From Candidatus Endobugula sertula (GTDB lineage: Bacteria > Pseudomonadota > Gammaproteobacteria > Pseudomonadales > Cellvibrionaceae): a stretch of 64,000 nucleotides of DNA. Each line of letters opens with the position of its first letter. The stretch's first letter is position 1. Of the stretch, positions 31,319 through 40,826 are shown in pieces. The stretch covers positions 1-64,000 of the forward strand of contig MDLC01000008.1 in the NCBI GenBank assembly GCA_001723645.1, read 5' to 3'. A program made the translations under genes and the position numbers. The notes below the pieces were generated by a model. The model was not told where the DNA came from. It made no database searches and was given only the letters and a program-made list of their open reading frames with translations.

Positions 31319-31724
31319 TGTGAGATTCACCGATATTATTTCCACATTGAATGGTAAAATTTTGTGCGATTAGGTTTGTTAGGACGAAACGTAGTGTCGT
31401 GTTCCATAAATTTTTTTGTGTTTTTTTAGCAAAAATTCCCGTCTTCCATCTGTTTATACTCGTTGTAGAGGAACTCACATGCACCGTTCTTAGGAGGGTG
31501 GTGGTCGATAACGGCGACGACTTATCCGATTAAAACGTCCCCATTAGTGTGTCATTCACTATACTGTCCATGCTTGTCCATTGAGGGTAGTGCTATTTAT
31601 CTGATAATACGTGTTTTTATTGTTGCTATAATTAGAACATTAAATAAATTTTTGTGATCTTTTTTTTGCTTTATTTATTCCTACAATAGAGACTATGATG
31701 AGTAAAAAACAAAGGCAATGAGGA
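31319..31724. other. Intergenic region after fliS
   Basis: No gene is visible. An imperfect hairpin near 31382-31405 (GGACGA against TCGTGTTCC) is followed by two T runs around 31411-31428 and may end the fliS transcript. The promoter of the operon starting at 31725 should lie in the last 100 bases but was not assigned. Confidence 0.4.
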
Positions 31725-32606
31725 ATGAATCAAGAAACAACAGTAGGTATTATCGGCCTTGGTAATATGGGGCGGGGCATGGCCCAAACTTTTTTGCGTG
31801 AACACTTTGATGTGGTGGGTTTTGATATTGGTTTAGAGCAGCAGGAGGCCGCGCGAGCACAGGGAGTCAATGTAGTTGAGAGTATTCAGGCACTCTGTGC
31901 GGCAACTCATGTTATCGTGTTGTCCCTGCCTATGGCCAGGCATGTTCAGTCTGTCATTAAAGGAGAAGGGGGAATTATTGAGCATGCGCAGCCAGAGACG
32001 TTAATTATTGATACTTCCACATCAGAGCCAGAGATCACTCGTACACTGGCCCGAGAACTTAAAGAACTGGGCCATCAACTACTGGACTGTCCTGTGAGCG
32101 GTGGTCCTGCAGGGGCGTCGTCAGGGACGATGGTGATTCTGGTTGGAGGAGATAAACCGGTGTTAGAACGAGCAACTCCCTATCTTGATGCTCTGAGTTC
32201 CAAGGTAGTGCATTTAGGGGAGTCCGGTAATGGCCATGTGGGTAAATTAATCAACAATCTGCTATGTGCAGCACATTTGCTAACTACTGCTGAAGCAGTA
32301 GCTCTGGGTAAAAAGGCGGGTCTTGAGCCAGCTGATTTGATCAATGGTCTCAATGCAGGTTCTGGGCGTAGTGCCATCAGTGAAGTCAATTTCCCGCGTT
32401 GGGTCCTCAATAATAGTTTTGACTCTGGTTTTACGATGCAGCTTATGCGTAAAGATGTGAAATTGGCAAAAAGTCTGATTGAGGATATGAAGCTTGATTT
32501 GCCATTGTCAGAGCAGATTACTTCCTCTTGGGCTGCGAGTGAAAAAGATATCCCAGATCAAGATGATTTTAATTGTATTGTTAAGCCTTATGGTTTTGGA
32601 GAATAG
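31725..32606 (+). CDS. 3-hydroxyisobutyrate dehydrogenase family oxidoreductase
   Basis: This 293-residue beta-hydroxyacid dehydrogenase acts in the cytoplasm. An N-terminal Rossmann fold has GIIGLGNMGRGMAQTFL. The substrate motif DCPVSGGPAGASSGTM lies at about 123-138. The catalytic-Lys motif is GNGHVGKLINNLL, near 170. The family includes 3-hydroxyisobutyrate dehydrogenase and tartronate semialdehyde reductase, and the substrate here is open. It is the first gene of a six-gene unit, with only four bases between it and the aldehyde dehydrogenase. This suggests that one enzyme makes or uses a semialdehyde handled by the next. Confidence 0.85.
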   Translation: MNQETTVGIIGLGNMGRGMAQTFLREHFDVVGFDIGLEQQEAARAQGVNVVESIQALCAATHVIVLSLPMARHVQSVIKGEGGIIEHAQPETLIIDTSTSEPEITRTLARELKELGHQLLDCPVSGGPAGASSGTMVILVGGDKPVLERATPYLDALSSKVVHLGESGNGHVGKLINNLLCAAHLLTTAEAVALGKKAGLEPADLINGLNAGSGRSAISEVNFPRWVLNNSFDSGFTMQLMRKDVKLAKSLIEDMKLDLPLSEQITSSWAASEKDIPDQDDFNCIVKPYGFGE

Positions 32607-32610
32607 AATA

Positions 32611-34146
32611 ATGAGTTTTGTTGTTGAAAATAACGGTGAAAAACAACTCGCAAGCCTATTAACTGAATTTTTGGGTACGATGGAGTTGGGAAGCTGGGTA
32701 GGTGGTGGTTTACTACCAGGCAATGGTAGTGAAATTAGCCTGATTAATCCAGCAACAGGTAACGTATTGATGACCTATCGTGATGCGGGTGAACAGGTGG
32801 TCACTATGGCTGCAGAGTCTGCGGTAGACGCTCAGAAAGAATGGTGGGCAATGACTGCCAGTACACGGGCTCGATTGATGTGGCAATGTTCAGCTAAGGT
32901 TCGGGAAGTATTGGAACCCCTTGCTCAATTAGAGTCACTATCAGCAGGTAAGCCAATTCGTGATTGCCGGGTTGAGGTGGCAAAAGTAGCAGATATGTTT
33001 GAATATTATGCGGGCTGGTGTGACAAGTTGGTCGGGCAGGTGATTCCTGTTCCTACCAGCCATCATAATTATACGCGTCATGAGCCTTATGGCGTGGTGA
33101 CACAAATTACTCCCTGGAATGCCCCTGTTTTTACCGCAGGTTGGCAGATTGCTCCTGCTATTTGTGCGGGTAATGCCGTTTTGTTAAAGCCTTCGGAATT
33201 GACACCGTTAAGCAGCACTGTGCTGGCGAAGTTAATTGAAGCTGCAGGTGTGCCTCGGGGACTGGTTAATGTGATTAATGGTTTGGGACATACGACAGGT
33301 GCAGCGGCAATTAGCCATTCAGCAACCCGAAAAGTTATCTTTGTGGGGTCTCCAAAAACAGGAGGGTTGATAGCAGCAGCGGCTCAGAAAGTGATCCCAT
33401 GTGTGCTGGAGCTTGGCGGCAAATCGGCGAATATCGTGTTTGATGATGCTGATGTTGATAGAGCGGTTATCGGTGCTCAGGCGGCTGTATTTGCAGCAGC
33501 GGGACAAAGCTGTGTGTCTGGCTCTCGCCTGCTTGTTCAGCGTAGTATTTATGAACAGGTGGTTGATCGTTTAGCCTCTGCCAGCCAAAAAATTGCGTTG
33601 GGTTTACCTTGGTTAGAGGATACTATGGTGGGTCCGATTAACAATTTATCGCAATTTCACCATGTGAATTCTCTGGTATCGGATGGTATCTCTGAAGGTG
33701 CTGATGTTGTTGCTGGTGGTAAACGTGGTCAGATAGAAGGTGGTGAGGCGGGTTATTTTTATCAACCCACGGTTTTAGCGAATGTTAAAAATTCTATGCG
33801 GGTTGCTCAGGAAGAAATTTTTGGTCCAGTAGTATCGGCTATTCCGTTTGACGATGAGGAAGATGCTATAGCGATTGCCAATGACAGTCGTTTTGGTTTG
33901 GCGGGTGCCGTATGGACTCGGGATGTAGGACGGGCACATCGGATGGCTGAACAGGTGAAGGCCGGTACTTTCTGGGTAAATAGTTATAAGGCCATTAACG
34001 TGATGTCGCCCTTTGGTGGCTTTGGCGAAAGTGGTTATGGGCGTTCCAGTGGTTATGAAGGTTTGTTGGAATATACGCAAACGAAAAGTATTTGGGTTGA
34101 AACCGGTAAAGAAGCAGTGGCTCAGTTCGGTTATTCTATTGAATAA
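32611..34146 (+). CDS. NAD(P)-dependent aldehyde dehydrogenase
   Basis: This 511-residue ALDH superfamily enzyme is of the betaine-aldehyde/medium-chain type. It shows ITPWNAPVFTAGWQIAPAICAGNAVLLKPSE (cofactor and substrate region), the general-base Glu in LELGGKS, the catalytic Cys in GQSCVSGSR and the C-terminal EEIFGPVVSAIPF and PFGGFGESGYGRS. The ATG at 32611 follows TTTGGAGAATAG. Longer in-frame starts overlap the upstream gene and are not needed. The true substrate is not shown by sequence. It is in an operon with the dehydrogenase before it. Confidence 0.88.
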   Translation: MSFVVENNGEKQLASLLTEFLGTMELGSWVGGGLLPGNGSEISLINPATGNVLMTYRDAGEQVVTMAAESAVDAQKEWWAMTASTRARLMWQCSAKVREVLEPLAQLESLSAGKPIRDCRVEVAKVADMFEYYAGWCDKLVGQVIPVPTSHHNYTRHEPYGVVTQITPWNAPVFTAGWQIAPAICAGNAVLLKPSELTPLSSTVLAKLIEAAGVPRGLVNVINGLGHTTGAAAISHSATRKVIFVGSPKTGGLIAAAAQKVIPCVLELGGKSANIVFDDADVDRAVIGAQAAVFAAAGQSCVSGSRLLVQRSIYEQVVDRLASASQKIALGLPWLEDTMVGPINNLSQFHHVNSLVSDGISEGADVVAGGKRGQIEGGEAGYFYQPTVLANVKNSMRVAQEEIFGPVVSAIPFDDEEDAIAIANDSRFGLAGAVWTRDVGRAHRMAEQVKAGTFWVNSYKAINVMSPFGGFGESGYGRSSGYEGLLEYTQTKSIWVETGKEAVAQFGYSIE

Positions 34147-34200
34147 GCTATCTATGCTGAGTAAAAAATGGTTTCTGGTTTGTAAAAAGAGTAAATAAAT

Positions 34201-34953
34201 ATGGCGGAATATCAGCGCGACATTGATATTGATAACCTGTGGCCCACAATACGACTGGAAGCGGAGTCCGTTGTTAAAACGTGCCCTTTGCTGACTGATT
34301 TTTATCAGCAAAATATATTACAGCATAGTAGCTATGATCAGGCATTGTCCTATGTATTGGCAGAGAAATTAGCGGATAATTCGAAAAATATTGCTCAGTG
34401 GCAGCAATTTATTCATCAGTTAATCAATAAGAATACTACTATCTCCCAGGCAACGATTAAGGATTTATTATGTCAATTACAAAGCAATGCCTCTATTAAA
34501 GATCACTATACACCACTGCTGTATTTTGTCGGCTATCAAGCATTACAGTGTTATCGTTTGGCCCATTATTGTTGGCTCAATAATCAGCTTGCTATGGCCA
34601 ACTATATTCAGGGCAGGATGGTATCGCTGTTTGGTGTGGATATTCATCCGGGAGCAGTGATTGGCGAAGGGATTTTTATGGACCACGCGGTAGGCATTGT
34701 GATTGGTGAAACCGCTGTGATTGAAAACGGTGTAACACTCTTTCAAGGGGTCACCCTGGGTGGTACAGGTAAGGAGAGCGGTGATAGGCACCCCAAAGTT
34801 CGTCAGGGAGCATTTATTGGTGCAGGTGCGATGGTTTTAGGCAATATTGAAATTGGCAAAAATGCAAAGGTAGGGAGTGGTGCTATTGTAGTTAAGGCTG
34901 TTCCTCCTGAAACAACGGTAGTAGGTCCGGTTGCCAAGCTACTATCGAGATAG
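34201..34953 (+). CDS. Serine O-acetyltransferase (CysE-type)
   Basis: The protein has 250 residues. The N-terminal helical SATase domain has LWPTIRLEAESVVKTCPLLTDFYQQNIL and YDQALSYVLAEKLA. A left-handed beta-helix of hexapeptide repeats follows, with DIHPGAVIGEGIFMDHAVGIVIGETAVIENGVTLFQGVTLGGTGKESGDRHPK. Both catalytic histidines of CysE (DHAVGIV and GDRHPK) are present. The chain ends soon after the beta-helix (VVGPVAKLLSR), so the C-terminal tail that inserts into cysteine synthase in E. coli is altered. Its place in a catabolic-looking operon suggests a dedicated acetylation step or local cysteine supply. The usual name would be cysE, but the cellular role is uncertain. Confidence 0.82.
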   Translation: MAEYQRDIDIDNLWPTIRLEAESVVKTCPLLTDFYQQNILQHSSYDQALSYVLAEKLADNSKNIAQWQQFIHQLINKNTTISQATIKDLLCQLQSNASIKDHYTPLLYFVGYQALQCYRLAHYCWLNNQLAMANYIQGRMVSLFGVDIHPGAVIGEGIFMDHAVGIVIGETAVIENGVTLFQGVTLGGTGKESGDRHPKVRQGAFIGAGAMVLGNIEIGKNAKVGSGAIVVKAVPPETTVVGPVAKLLSR

Positions 34954-34980
34954 AAATAAAGAGTGATGAGGGTGAGAGTA

Positions 34981-35874
34981 ATGGCAAAAAATCATTTAGG
35001 TATTGACCACCCATTGGTTGCGGTTCGGGATATGGATAAAGCTTGCGAGGATTTTGCTCGCCTTGGCTTTTTTATTAACCCTCGACATCATCATCCTTGG
35101 GGTACAGACAATCATTTTCTAATGTTTCCGGAAAATTTTGTTGAAGTGATTAGTATTTATGACAAAAGTAAATTAGATCAAACCAATGAGAAGGGTTTTG
35201 CCTTTGGTCGTTTTATCAGCAATGCTATAGAGCGCCGTGAGGGAATTGCGTTAGTGGCACTACACAGTGAAGATGCTCGCGCAGATCATCAATTGATGCA
35301 AGAGCGCGGGGTGGAAAATCAGGGAATTGTGGACTTTCGTCGAGCGGCCCACCTCCCTGATGGGACTGAAGGCGAAGCCGTGGTTTCCCTAGTGATGTTG
35401 ATTAATTCAGAGTATCCTTCTATCTCGCACTTTTTTTGTCATCAACAACGGCCAGAGTTATTGTGGGTTAAGGATTGGATGACTCACCCTAATAGCGCTA
35501 ATGCCATTACATCGGTGTGTTATGTGGCAGAAAATCCACTCGCTTTGTTAGATCGCTTTGCAGGTATTTATGGGAGTGAAGCGATAGTGCGAACATCAGA
35601 AGGGTTTACTGTGAAGACTGATAGGGGGTTGTTTGAAATACTCGGTCCAGAGGAGTCCAGGGGACGTTTTGAGGGAGTTGATATTCCCATGAATACTGAA
35701 CAGCTTCCTAGTGGTATTGCTATTCGTTTTAGTGTTCAGTCCTTGGCTCAGGCGCAAGCGTGTCTTGATAGCCATCAGGTTCAGTATGTAAAAACGTGTG
35801 ATGGGGGTTTACGTATCCCTGCCCACTATGCAGGCAATACTATTTTTGAAATGTATCCTACGATGGGTTTGTAG
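34981..35874 (+). CDS. VOC superfamily (glyoxalase-like) protein
   Basis: The protein has 297 residues. The N-terminal half begins NHLGIDHPLVAVRDMDKACEDFARLGFFINPRHHHPWGTDNHFLMF, which fits the glyoxalase-like (PF13468 type) module with its metal-ligand His. The second half repeats the fold (NAITSVCYVAENPLALLDRFAGIYG to NTIFEMYPTM). Members include dioxygenases, isomerases and lyases, so the reaction is open. The ATG at 34981 follows GAGGG at eight bases; in-frame GTG and ATG codons at 34963-34968 are less likely. It is 27 bases downstream of the acetyltransferase in the same operon. Confidence 0.78.
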   Translation: MAKNHLGIDHPLVAVRDMDKACEDFARLGFFINPRHHHPWGTDNHFLMFPENFVEVISIYDKSKLDQTNEKGFAFGRFISNAIERREGIALVALHSEDARADHQLMQERGVENQGIVDFRRAAHLPDGTEGEAVVSLVMLINSEYPSISHFFCHQQRPELLWVKDWMTHPNSANAITSVCYVAENPLALLDRFAGIYGSEAIVRTSEGFTVKTDRGLFEILGPEESRGRFEGVDIPMNTEQLPSGIAIRFSVQSLAQAQACLDSHQVQYVKTCDGGLRIPAHYAGNTIFEMYPTMGL

Positions 35875-35896
35875 GTTTTTATTGAGGAAAAGTCTG

Positions 35897-37072
35897 GTGT
35901 CACTAATTGTAAAAGATGATGATTTACATGAGTTAATGCGTCAATGGCGACGCGATCTTCACGCGCATCCAGAAACCGCATTTGAAGAACATCGCACATC
36001 GGCGAAAGTTGCTGAGCTATTACGCAGTTTTGGTTTAGAGGTGGTGACCGGCCTGGGGAAAACGGGTGTTGTTGCCACACTTCAGGGGCATCAGGCGAGT
36101 GAACGTTCCATCGCTTTACGAGCAGATATGGATGCACTGAAGTTACAAGAGCTCAATACTTTTGCCCATTGCTCACAACATCAGGGGAAAATGCATGCCT
36201 GTGGTCATGATGGTCATACGGCCATGCTATTGGGCGCTGCAAAATATTTATCGGAACATCGGGAGTTTGCTGGCACAGTGGTCTTTATCTTTCAGCCGGC
36301 AGAAGAGGGTGAAGCAGGTGCTCAAGCCATGTGTGATGATGGTCTATTTACACAATTTAATGTAGATGCCGTTTACGGAATACATAATTGGCCGGGTGTT
36401 GCTGAAGGCAGCTTTGCGATACATGCTGGTCCGGTAATGGCTTCAATGGCGACTTTCGACATTATCATTACTGGTAAAGGTTGTCATGCGGCTATGCCAC
36501 ATATGGGCGTTGACCCTATTATTGTGGCTGCACATTTGATGACGGCTATGCAAAGTGTGATCAGTCGTTCTTTGAATCCACTGGAATCTGGTGTAGTGAG
36601 TATCACCAAGGTACATGGTGGCGAGGCCTACAATGTGGTGCCAGATAGTGTGACATTATCTGGAACCTGTCGCACTTTTTCTTCGGAAGTGTGTGATCTT
36701 TTGGAGTTGCGTATTCAACAGCAGGTGAATGCTATAGCGGAAGCGTTTGGAGCTACAGCGGAACTGGATTATCGCAGAGGTTATCCCGCAACCATTAATA
36801 CACCTGCCCACGCGGAAATTTGTGCTGCCGTAGCCATGGATTTGGTTGGTACAGAAAATGTTAAGCTCGATATGGCGCCGAGTATGGGTGCAGAAGATTT
36901 TTCTTTTATGTTGCAACAAAAGCCCGGTGCTTATATTTGGTTGGGCAATGGTGCCGATAAAGAGAGCAAAAGTTTGCATAATCCCTATTATGATTTTAAT
37001 GACAATATACTTGCCTTGGGGGCCAATTTCTGGATATCTTTGGTATATACCCAACTTTCTGTTAATCAATAA
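35897..37072 (+). CDS. M20-family amidohydrolase
   Basis: This 391-residue zinc peptidase/aminoacylase is of the M20D type (hippurate or IAA-amino-acid hydrolase-like). It has WRRDLHAHPETAFEEHRTS at the start and the metal motif HACGHDGHTAMLLGAAKYL. QPAEEGEAGAQAM carries the catalytic Glu. A dimerisation domain begins near FDIIITGKGCHAAMPHMGVDP, and the C-terminal ligand region is GAEDFSFMLQQKPGAYIWLGNG. The likely start is GTG at 35897 with GAGGAAAAG upstream; longer in-frame starts fall inside the VOC gene. It probably removes an acyl or aminoacyl group from the operon's substrate. Confidence 0.85.
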   Translation: MSLIVKDDDLHELMRQWRRDLHAHPETAFEEHRTSAKVAELLRSFGLEVVTGLGKTGVVATLQGHQASERSIALRADMDALKLQELNTFAHCSQHQGKMHACGHDGHTAMLLGAAKYLSEHREFAGTVVFIFQPAEEGEAGAQAMCDDGLFTQFNVDAVYGIHNWPGVAEGSFAIHAGPVMASMATFDIIITGKGCHAAMPHMGVDPIIVAAHLMTAMQSVISRSLNPLESGVVSITKVHGGEAYNVVPDSVTLSGTCRTFSSEVCDLLELRIQQQVNAIAEAFGATAELDYRRGYPATINTPAHAEICAAVAMDLVGTENVKLDMAPSMGAEDFSFMLQQKPGAYIWLGNGADKESKSLHNPYYDFNDNILALGANFWISLVYTQLSVNQ

Positions 37073-37090
37073 TGTCATGCTAGCATTATT

Positions 37091-38005
37091 ATGAAGCAGA
37101 TTAACGAGAAACGAGTAGCGTATCTCTACGAAGCAATTAACAGGGGGTCAATAAGAGCGGCGGCAGATAAACTTAATACCGCTCCCTCAGCAGTTAGCCG
37201 ACAAATTGCATTGTTGGAAGAAGAGTTGGCAACAACCTTAGTAGAACGGCACCGTAAGGGTGTGACGCCAACAGATGCTGGGGCGATCGTATTGCGCTAC
37301 TATCGGGAATTGTTATCCAGTGAAGAGAGCTGTATTTCCGAATTGCAGGCGTTGGAAGGATTGCAAATAGGGCACATTATATTAGCGGTAGGGGAAGGTT
37401 TTGTGGGAGACTTGATGTCAGGTCCTCTTCCTGAGTTTAATCGTTTATACCCTAACTTAACACTATCTATTAATATGGTGGATACCAATGAGGTCATCCG
37501 TCAGGTGGAAGAGGATGAGGCACATATAGGTTTATTATTTCACCCAGCCAATCATCCTGGAGTACGTTCCCAGGTTATCAGCTACCAGCCGATGTGTGCT
37601 ATTGTCCCGCTTGGCCATGTATTAGCTCAACAATCGTCTCCAGTAAAATTGGAGATGTTACTTGACTATCCGGTAGCATTGTTAGAAAACCATTTTGGTA
37701 TCCGACAATTGTTGGCGGTAGCAGAGTTTCAAGAGCGGCTACGTTTTAAACCTATTCTCACAACAAGCTCAATTGCAGTATTAAAATATTTTGTCCGCTC
37801 ACAGCTCGGCATGACCTTTTTACCGGAGTTTGTTGTTGCTAGAGAAATAGCAGACAAGCAGTTAGTGGCTATACCGATTGATCAGGAGGTGCTGACACGC
37901 GGCGAAGCCCATATGGTCACCCGTTTGGGAAGACAACTTTCTGAGGGCCCAAACCAGCTATTATTGCACTTAACATCGTGGATGAAAGCATTTAGTTCTT
38001 CTTAG
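37091..38005 (+). CDS. LysR-type transcriptional regulator
   Basis: The protein has 304 residues. An N-terminal winged helix-turn-helix (RGSIRAAADKLNTAPSAVSRQIALLEEELATTLVERHRKGVTPTDAG) and a periplasmic-binding-like effector domain from about residue 90 are visible. It starts 18 bases after the amidohydrolase gene on the same strand, unlike the common divergent layout of LysR regulators. It probably regulates the operon it ends, or one elsewhere. The effector may be an intermediate of the pathway. Confidence 0.88.
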   Translation: MKQINEKRVAYLYEAINRGSIRAAADKLNTAPSAVSRQIALLEEELATTLVERHRKGVTPTDAGAIVLRYYRELLSSEESCISELQALEGLQIGHIILAVGEGFVGDLMSGPLPEFNRLYPNLTLSINMVDTNEVIRQVEEDEAHIGLLFHPANHPGVRSQVISYQPMCAIVPLGHVLAQQSSPVKLEMLLDYPVALLENHFGIRQLLAVAEFQERLRFKPILTTSSIAVLKYFVRSQLGMTFLPEFVVAREIADKQLVAIPIDQEVLTRGEAHMVTRLGRQLSEGPNQLLLHLTSWMKAFSSS

Positions 38006-38111
38006 GGTTTGTTTAATCTATTGTCCCTGCTCCTATATCGCTAACTTTTCCTTTTGTATTTCATATTTCTATTACCTTTTACGGTTATAGCTTTGTTATG
38101 ATAAAAGCCTT

Positions 38112-39374
38112 TTGTTCTGTAGCGGGATTGTTCTTTTGGCTTTAATCACTTTATATCTTCTGGGTATTACATCACTATCTGTTGCTTTAGGTATTCAAAT
38201 TATTCTATTACCCTGGCTGGTAGTTGATCATTTGGCATTGGGCGCTCTTTGGGTTGGTTGGGTTCAGTTGGCAGTACTTATTCCGAATTTACTCCTGTTA
38301 TTGGTGGGGGGGATGATTGCTGACCAAGGTAAGGGAGTGCGTTATTTGGTTCCGCTGTTAATTTTTAACAGCATTTTACATGTTATTCTGGCTATTCTTA
38401 TTTATCAACAATGGTTGGGCATTTTACTACTCATTACCTACGCTGTTTTGTTAGGAATAAGTAATGCCTTTGTGCAACCATGGCGTGAATATATTTTAAA
38501 CTCCATTAAGTATGATCAATTACAGAAAAGAATTGCCAAGAGTAGCCTTTGTTTATATGGCGGTCAGGCTATTGGTGTAGCTCTTACGTCTTTAATGGGG
38601 AAAGTAGGCGCTGAAATCTTGCTATTCATTCAATTATTTTTTGTATTGTTGGCGGTGATTTTTATGTGGCGTTTGATCGCTTTATTAACTATTCAACCAA
38701 GTGGATATAGCAACCGTCGTCCTGTAACGCGTCAAGCGTTATTACGCTCTGGATTGCGTGATATATGGTCATTTTCCGCCTTGCGCAGCTTGATTGTTAT
38801 TGTCGCTTTTAATGGCTTTTTTCATATTGGTGTATTTATTGTTATCCTGCCTTTGTTGGTCCGTCAGGTCTATGGTGGGGCTGTCGACTTTTATAGTGGA
38901 TTGCAACTGGTGTTTGTTATAGGGACTATTGTGTCTACTTCCGTGATTATTTATAGGCAGCCCCTTCATAACCCTGGCAGCAGAATTATTTTTAGTCTGC
39001 TTTATGGTGGTATTATTTTGTTGGCTTTGTCTGCCAAACCCACTGTGGCAGGCTTATTTGGCTTGATTTTTTTATGGGGTATCGTTGTCGGTATATCATC
39101 CAATATGGGGCGGACAATCTTGCAGTCTTTAGCTCCCGAAGCACTGCGTGGACGAATGATCGCTATTTATCAGTTGGCTTTGTTTGGTAGCGCTTCTTTG
39201 GGTGCGTTATTTGCGGGTTACATGATAGAAATTATCGGTGTGCTTAATGTATTAACTTTGAGTGGTTTTACCAGCTTGTTATTTTTTATCGCGACATTAT
39301 TAACTCGCTCCCTATGGAATGTGACTCTCCCTGTAGACGATGTCGTTGAGTCTACCTCGATAGATGCTGACTAA
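38112..39374 (+). CDS. Major facilitator superfamily transporter
   Basis: This 420-residue polytopic inner-membrane protein has about 12 hydrophobic segments. The loop after TM2 carries GGMIADQGKGVR, a variant of the MFS motif A, and the second half has APEALRGRMIAIYQLALFG. It resembles the EntS/TetA-like MFS branch; the substrate is unknown. The start is uncertain. The listed TTG at 38112 has no good ribosome binding site, while an ATG at 38098 in another frame reads MIKAFCSVAGLFF and would join the main frame if one T were missing near 38131-38138. It stands alone between the LysR operon and glk. Confidence 0.75.
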   Translation: MFCSGIVLLALITLYLLGITSLSVALGIQIILLPWLVVDHLALGALWVGWVQLAVLIPNLLLLLVGGMIADQGKGVRYLVPLLIFNSILHVILAILIYQQWLGILLLITYAVLLGISNAFVQPWREYILNSIKYDQLQKRIAKSSLCLYGGQAIGVALTSLMGKVGAEILLFIQLFFVLLAVIFMWRLIALLTIQPSGYSNRRPVTRQALLRSGLRDIWSFSALRSLIVIVAFNGFFHIGVFIVILPLLVRQVYGGAVDFYSGLQLVFVIGTIVSTSVIIYRQPLHNPGSRIIFSLLYGGIILLALSAKPTVAGLFGLIFLWGIVVGISSNMGRTILQSLAPEALRGRMIAIYQLALFGSASLGALFAGYMIEIIGVLNVLTLSGFTSLLFFIATLLTRSLWNVTLPVDDVVESTSIDAD

Positions 39375-39596
39375 CATTCGGTAAAAGCTGATAAGACAAG
39401 AATGAGTCATCAAGAAGCATTGTAAACGGCCTTGCGAGTATCTGATATCGGTTGTTTATATATAGCGTTTGTGGTCACTTTGGACGAGCGAATGGGGTGC
39501 ATCGTTTGAGGAATGACTTGAATGAAGTAGTGGTAGAGTAAATGGCAGGGCAATAAAATAATAGTCAATTATTGTGCCTGTTAATATTGTATTCTA
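39375..39596. other. Intergenic region upstream of glk
   Basis: No gene or terminator was recognised. The FNR-type palindrome and glk promoter lie just after it. Confidence 0.4.
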
Positions 39597-39636
39597 TTGA
39601 CTTATATCAATAGTGATTTTGTTACACTATTAATAT
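39597..39636 (+). promoter_or_regulatory. FNR/Anr-type site and -10 box of glk
   Basis: The palindrome TTGACTTATATCAA (39597-39610) fits TTGAT-N4-ATCAA with one mismatch. A -10-like TAATAT lies at 39631-39636, which places the site centre near -40 to -41 of the expected start. This is the position of class II activation by CRP/FNR-family regulators. Confidence 0.65.
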
Positions 39637-39705
39637 GTTGTTTTATTGTTATTCCCATTTCTTAAAAATAGTCTAGTTTTTAAAGTTCTCACTTTAGGTA
39701 GGGTC

Positions 39706-40731
39706 ATGTCAACAATTGTTGGAGATATTGGTGGTACACAAGCACGTTTGGAATTGCGAGTACAAAACACGACTCTTTACAGGAAAGTCTATAAAAGCGC
39801 TAATTACCCGGATTTAATTGCCATTATTTGCCGTTTTATAGAGGATATTAAAAATACGGGCATTTCGATTCAAGTTGGTTGTCTCTGTGTAGCGATTGCA
39901 GGACCTATCGTTGAAGAGGGTGGTGATCAGAGAATTAAGCCAACACACTTATCTTGGTCTTGTAGTGCTAAGGAGCTGCGGGATCGTTTTTCTGTTGATT
40001 CCGTTTTTTTATTAAATGACTTGCAAGCGGCAGCTTATGGGATATCCCAGCTTTGTCCTGAAGATCTGTTGGTAATACACGAAGGTAAAAAAAATCGTGT
40101 ATCCCCGAGGCTGCTGCTGGGGTTAGGTACTGGTTTTGGTCAGAGTTTGTCTATCGATCAGAAAGGGCGATCTATAGTATTGTCAACAGAAGCCGGACAT
40201 ATGAACTTTGCACCATTTAATGCTTTTAGTCACTTTTTTTATGAAGCCCAATGTTTGGTTGGTCGTAACGATTATTCGGCTGTTACGGTAGAGACTATGC
40301 TATCGAGTCAGGGCTTGTTAAATATTTGTCATTATCTGTTAAGGCATTCAAGTATCATAGTATCTGATCGTTTTAGGCATGCAATAGAAAATAGTAATCA
40401 ATCAGAAATGATTACTGAATATGCCAATTGCAATGAATTATTAGCTGAAAAAACCATTGAGCATTATCTGGAATTGTTGGCAGGTTATATTGGTAATGTT
40501 GCGTTAAGTTGTTTGCCTGCTGGTGGGATTTATATGATGGGAGGAGTAGCACAACATATTATTCCCTGGTTGCAGCCTGAACGTTTTATGCGATTGTTGA
40601 TGGATAAAGGTAGTATGTCTTCGTTGTTAGAGCAACTACCCGTTTATATTGTAAAAAATGATTATTTAGGGCTAGAAGGTGCTTATTATATCGCTCAACA
40701 GCGGTGTGGGATGCACAGGGAGGCGCGTTAA
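39706..40731 (+). CDS. glk: Glucokinase
   Basis: Glucokinase phosphorylates free glucose with ATP to glucose 6-phosphate, feeding glycolysis and, through glucose 1-phosphate, glycogen. It has 341 residues, slightly longer than E. coli Glk. It has the phosphate loop GDIGGTQARLEL, the catalytic-Asp region FLLNDLQAAAYGI, the adenosine loop LGLGTGFGQSL, and STEAGHMNFAP. An in-frame upstream ATG at 39646 is rejected; the ATG at 39706 follows AGGTAGGG. Its FNR-type promoter links it to the other carbon-storage genes. It would recover glucose released by glucanotransferase or debranching activity. Confidence 0.88.
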   Translation: MSTIVGDIGGTQARLELRVQNTTLYRKVYKSANYPDLIAIICRFIEDIKNTGISIQVGCLCVAIAGPIVEEGGDQRIKPTHLSWSCSAKELRDRFSVDSVFLLNDLQAAAYGISQLCPEDLLVIHEGKKNRVSPRLLLGLGTGFGQSLSIDQKGRSIVLSTEAGHMNFAPFNAFSHFFYEAQCLVGRNDYSAVTVETMLSSQGLLNICHYLLRHSSIIVSDRFRHAIENSNQSEMITEYANCNELLAEKTIEHYLELLAGYIGNVALSCLPAGGIYMMGGVAQHIIPWLQPERFMRLLMDKGSMSSLLEQLPVYIVKNDYLGLEGAYYIAQQRCGMHREAR

Positions 40732-40826
40732 ACTCTAATATCGGCATTGTATCTGGATCAGAAAAATATAGCAGGTTTCAGGGTATTTTTACGATTATTA
40801 TCAAAAATAGAGTACTACGGGAATAA

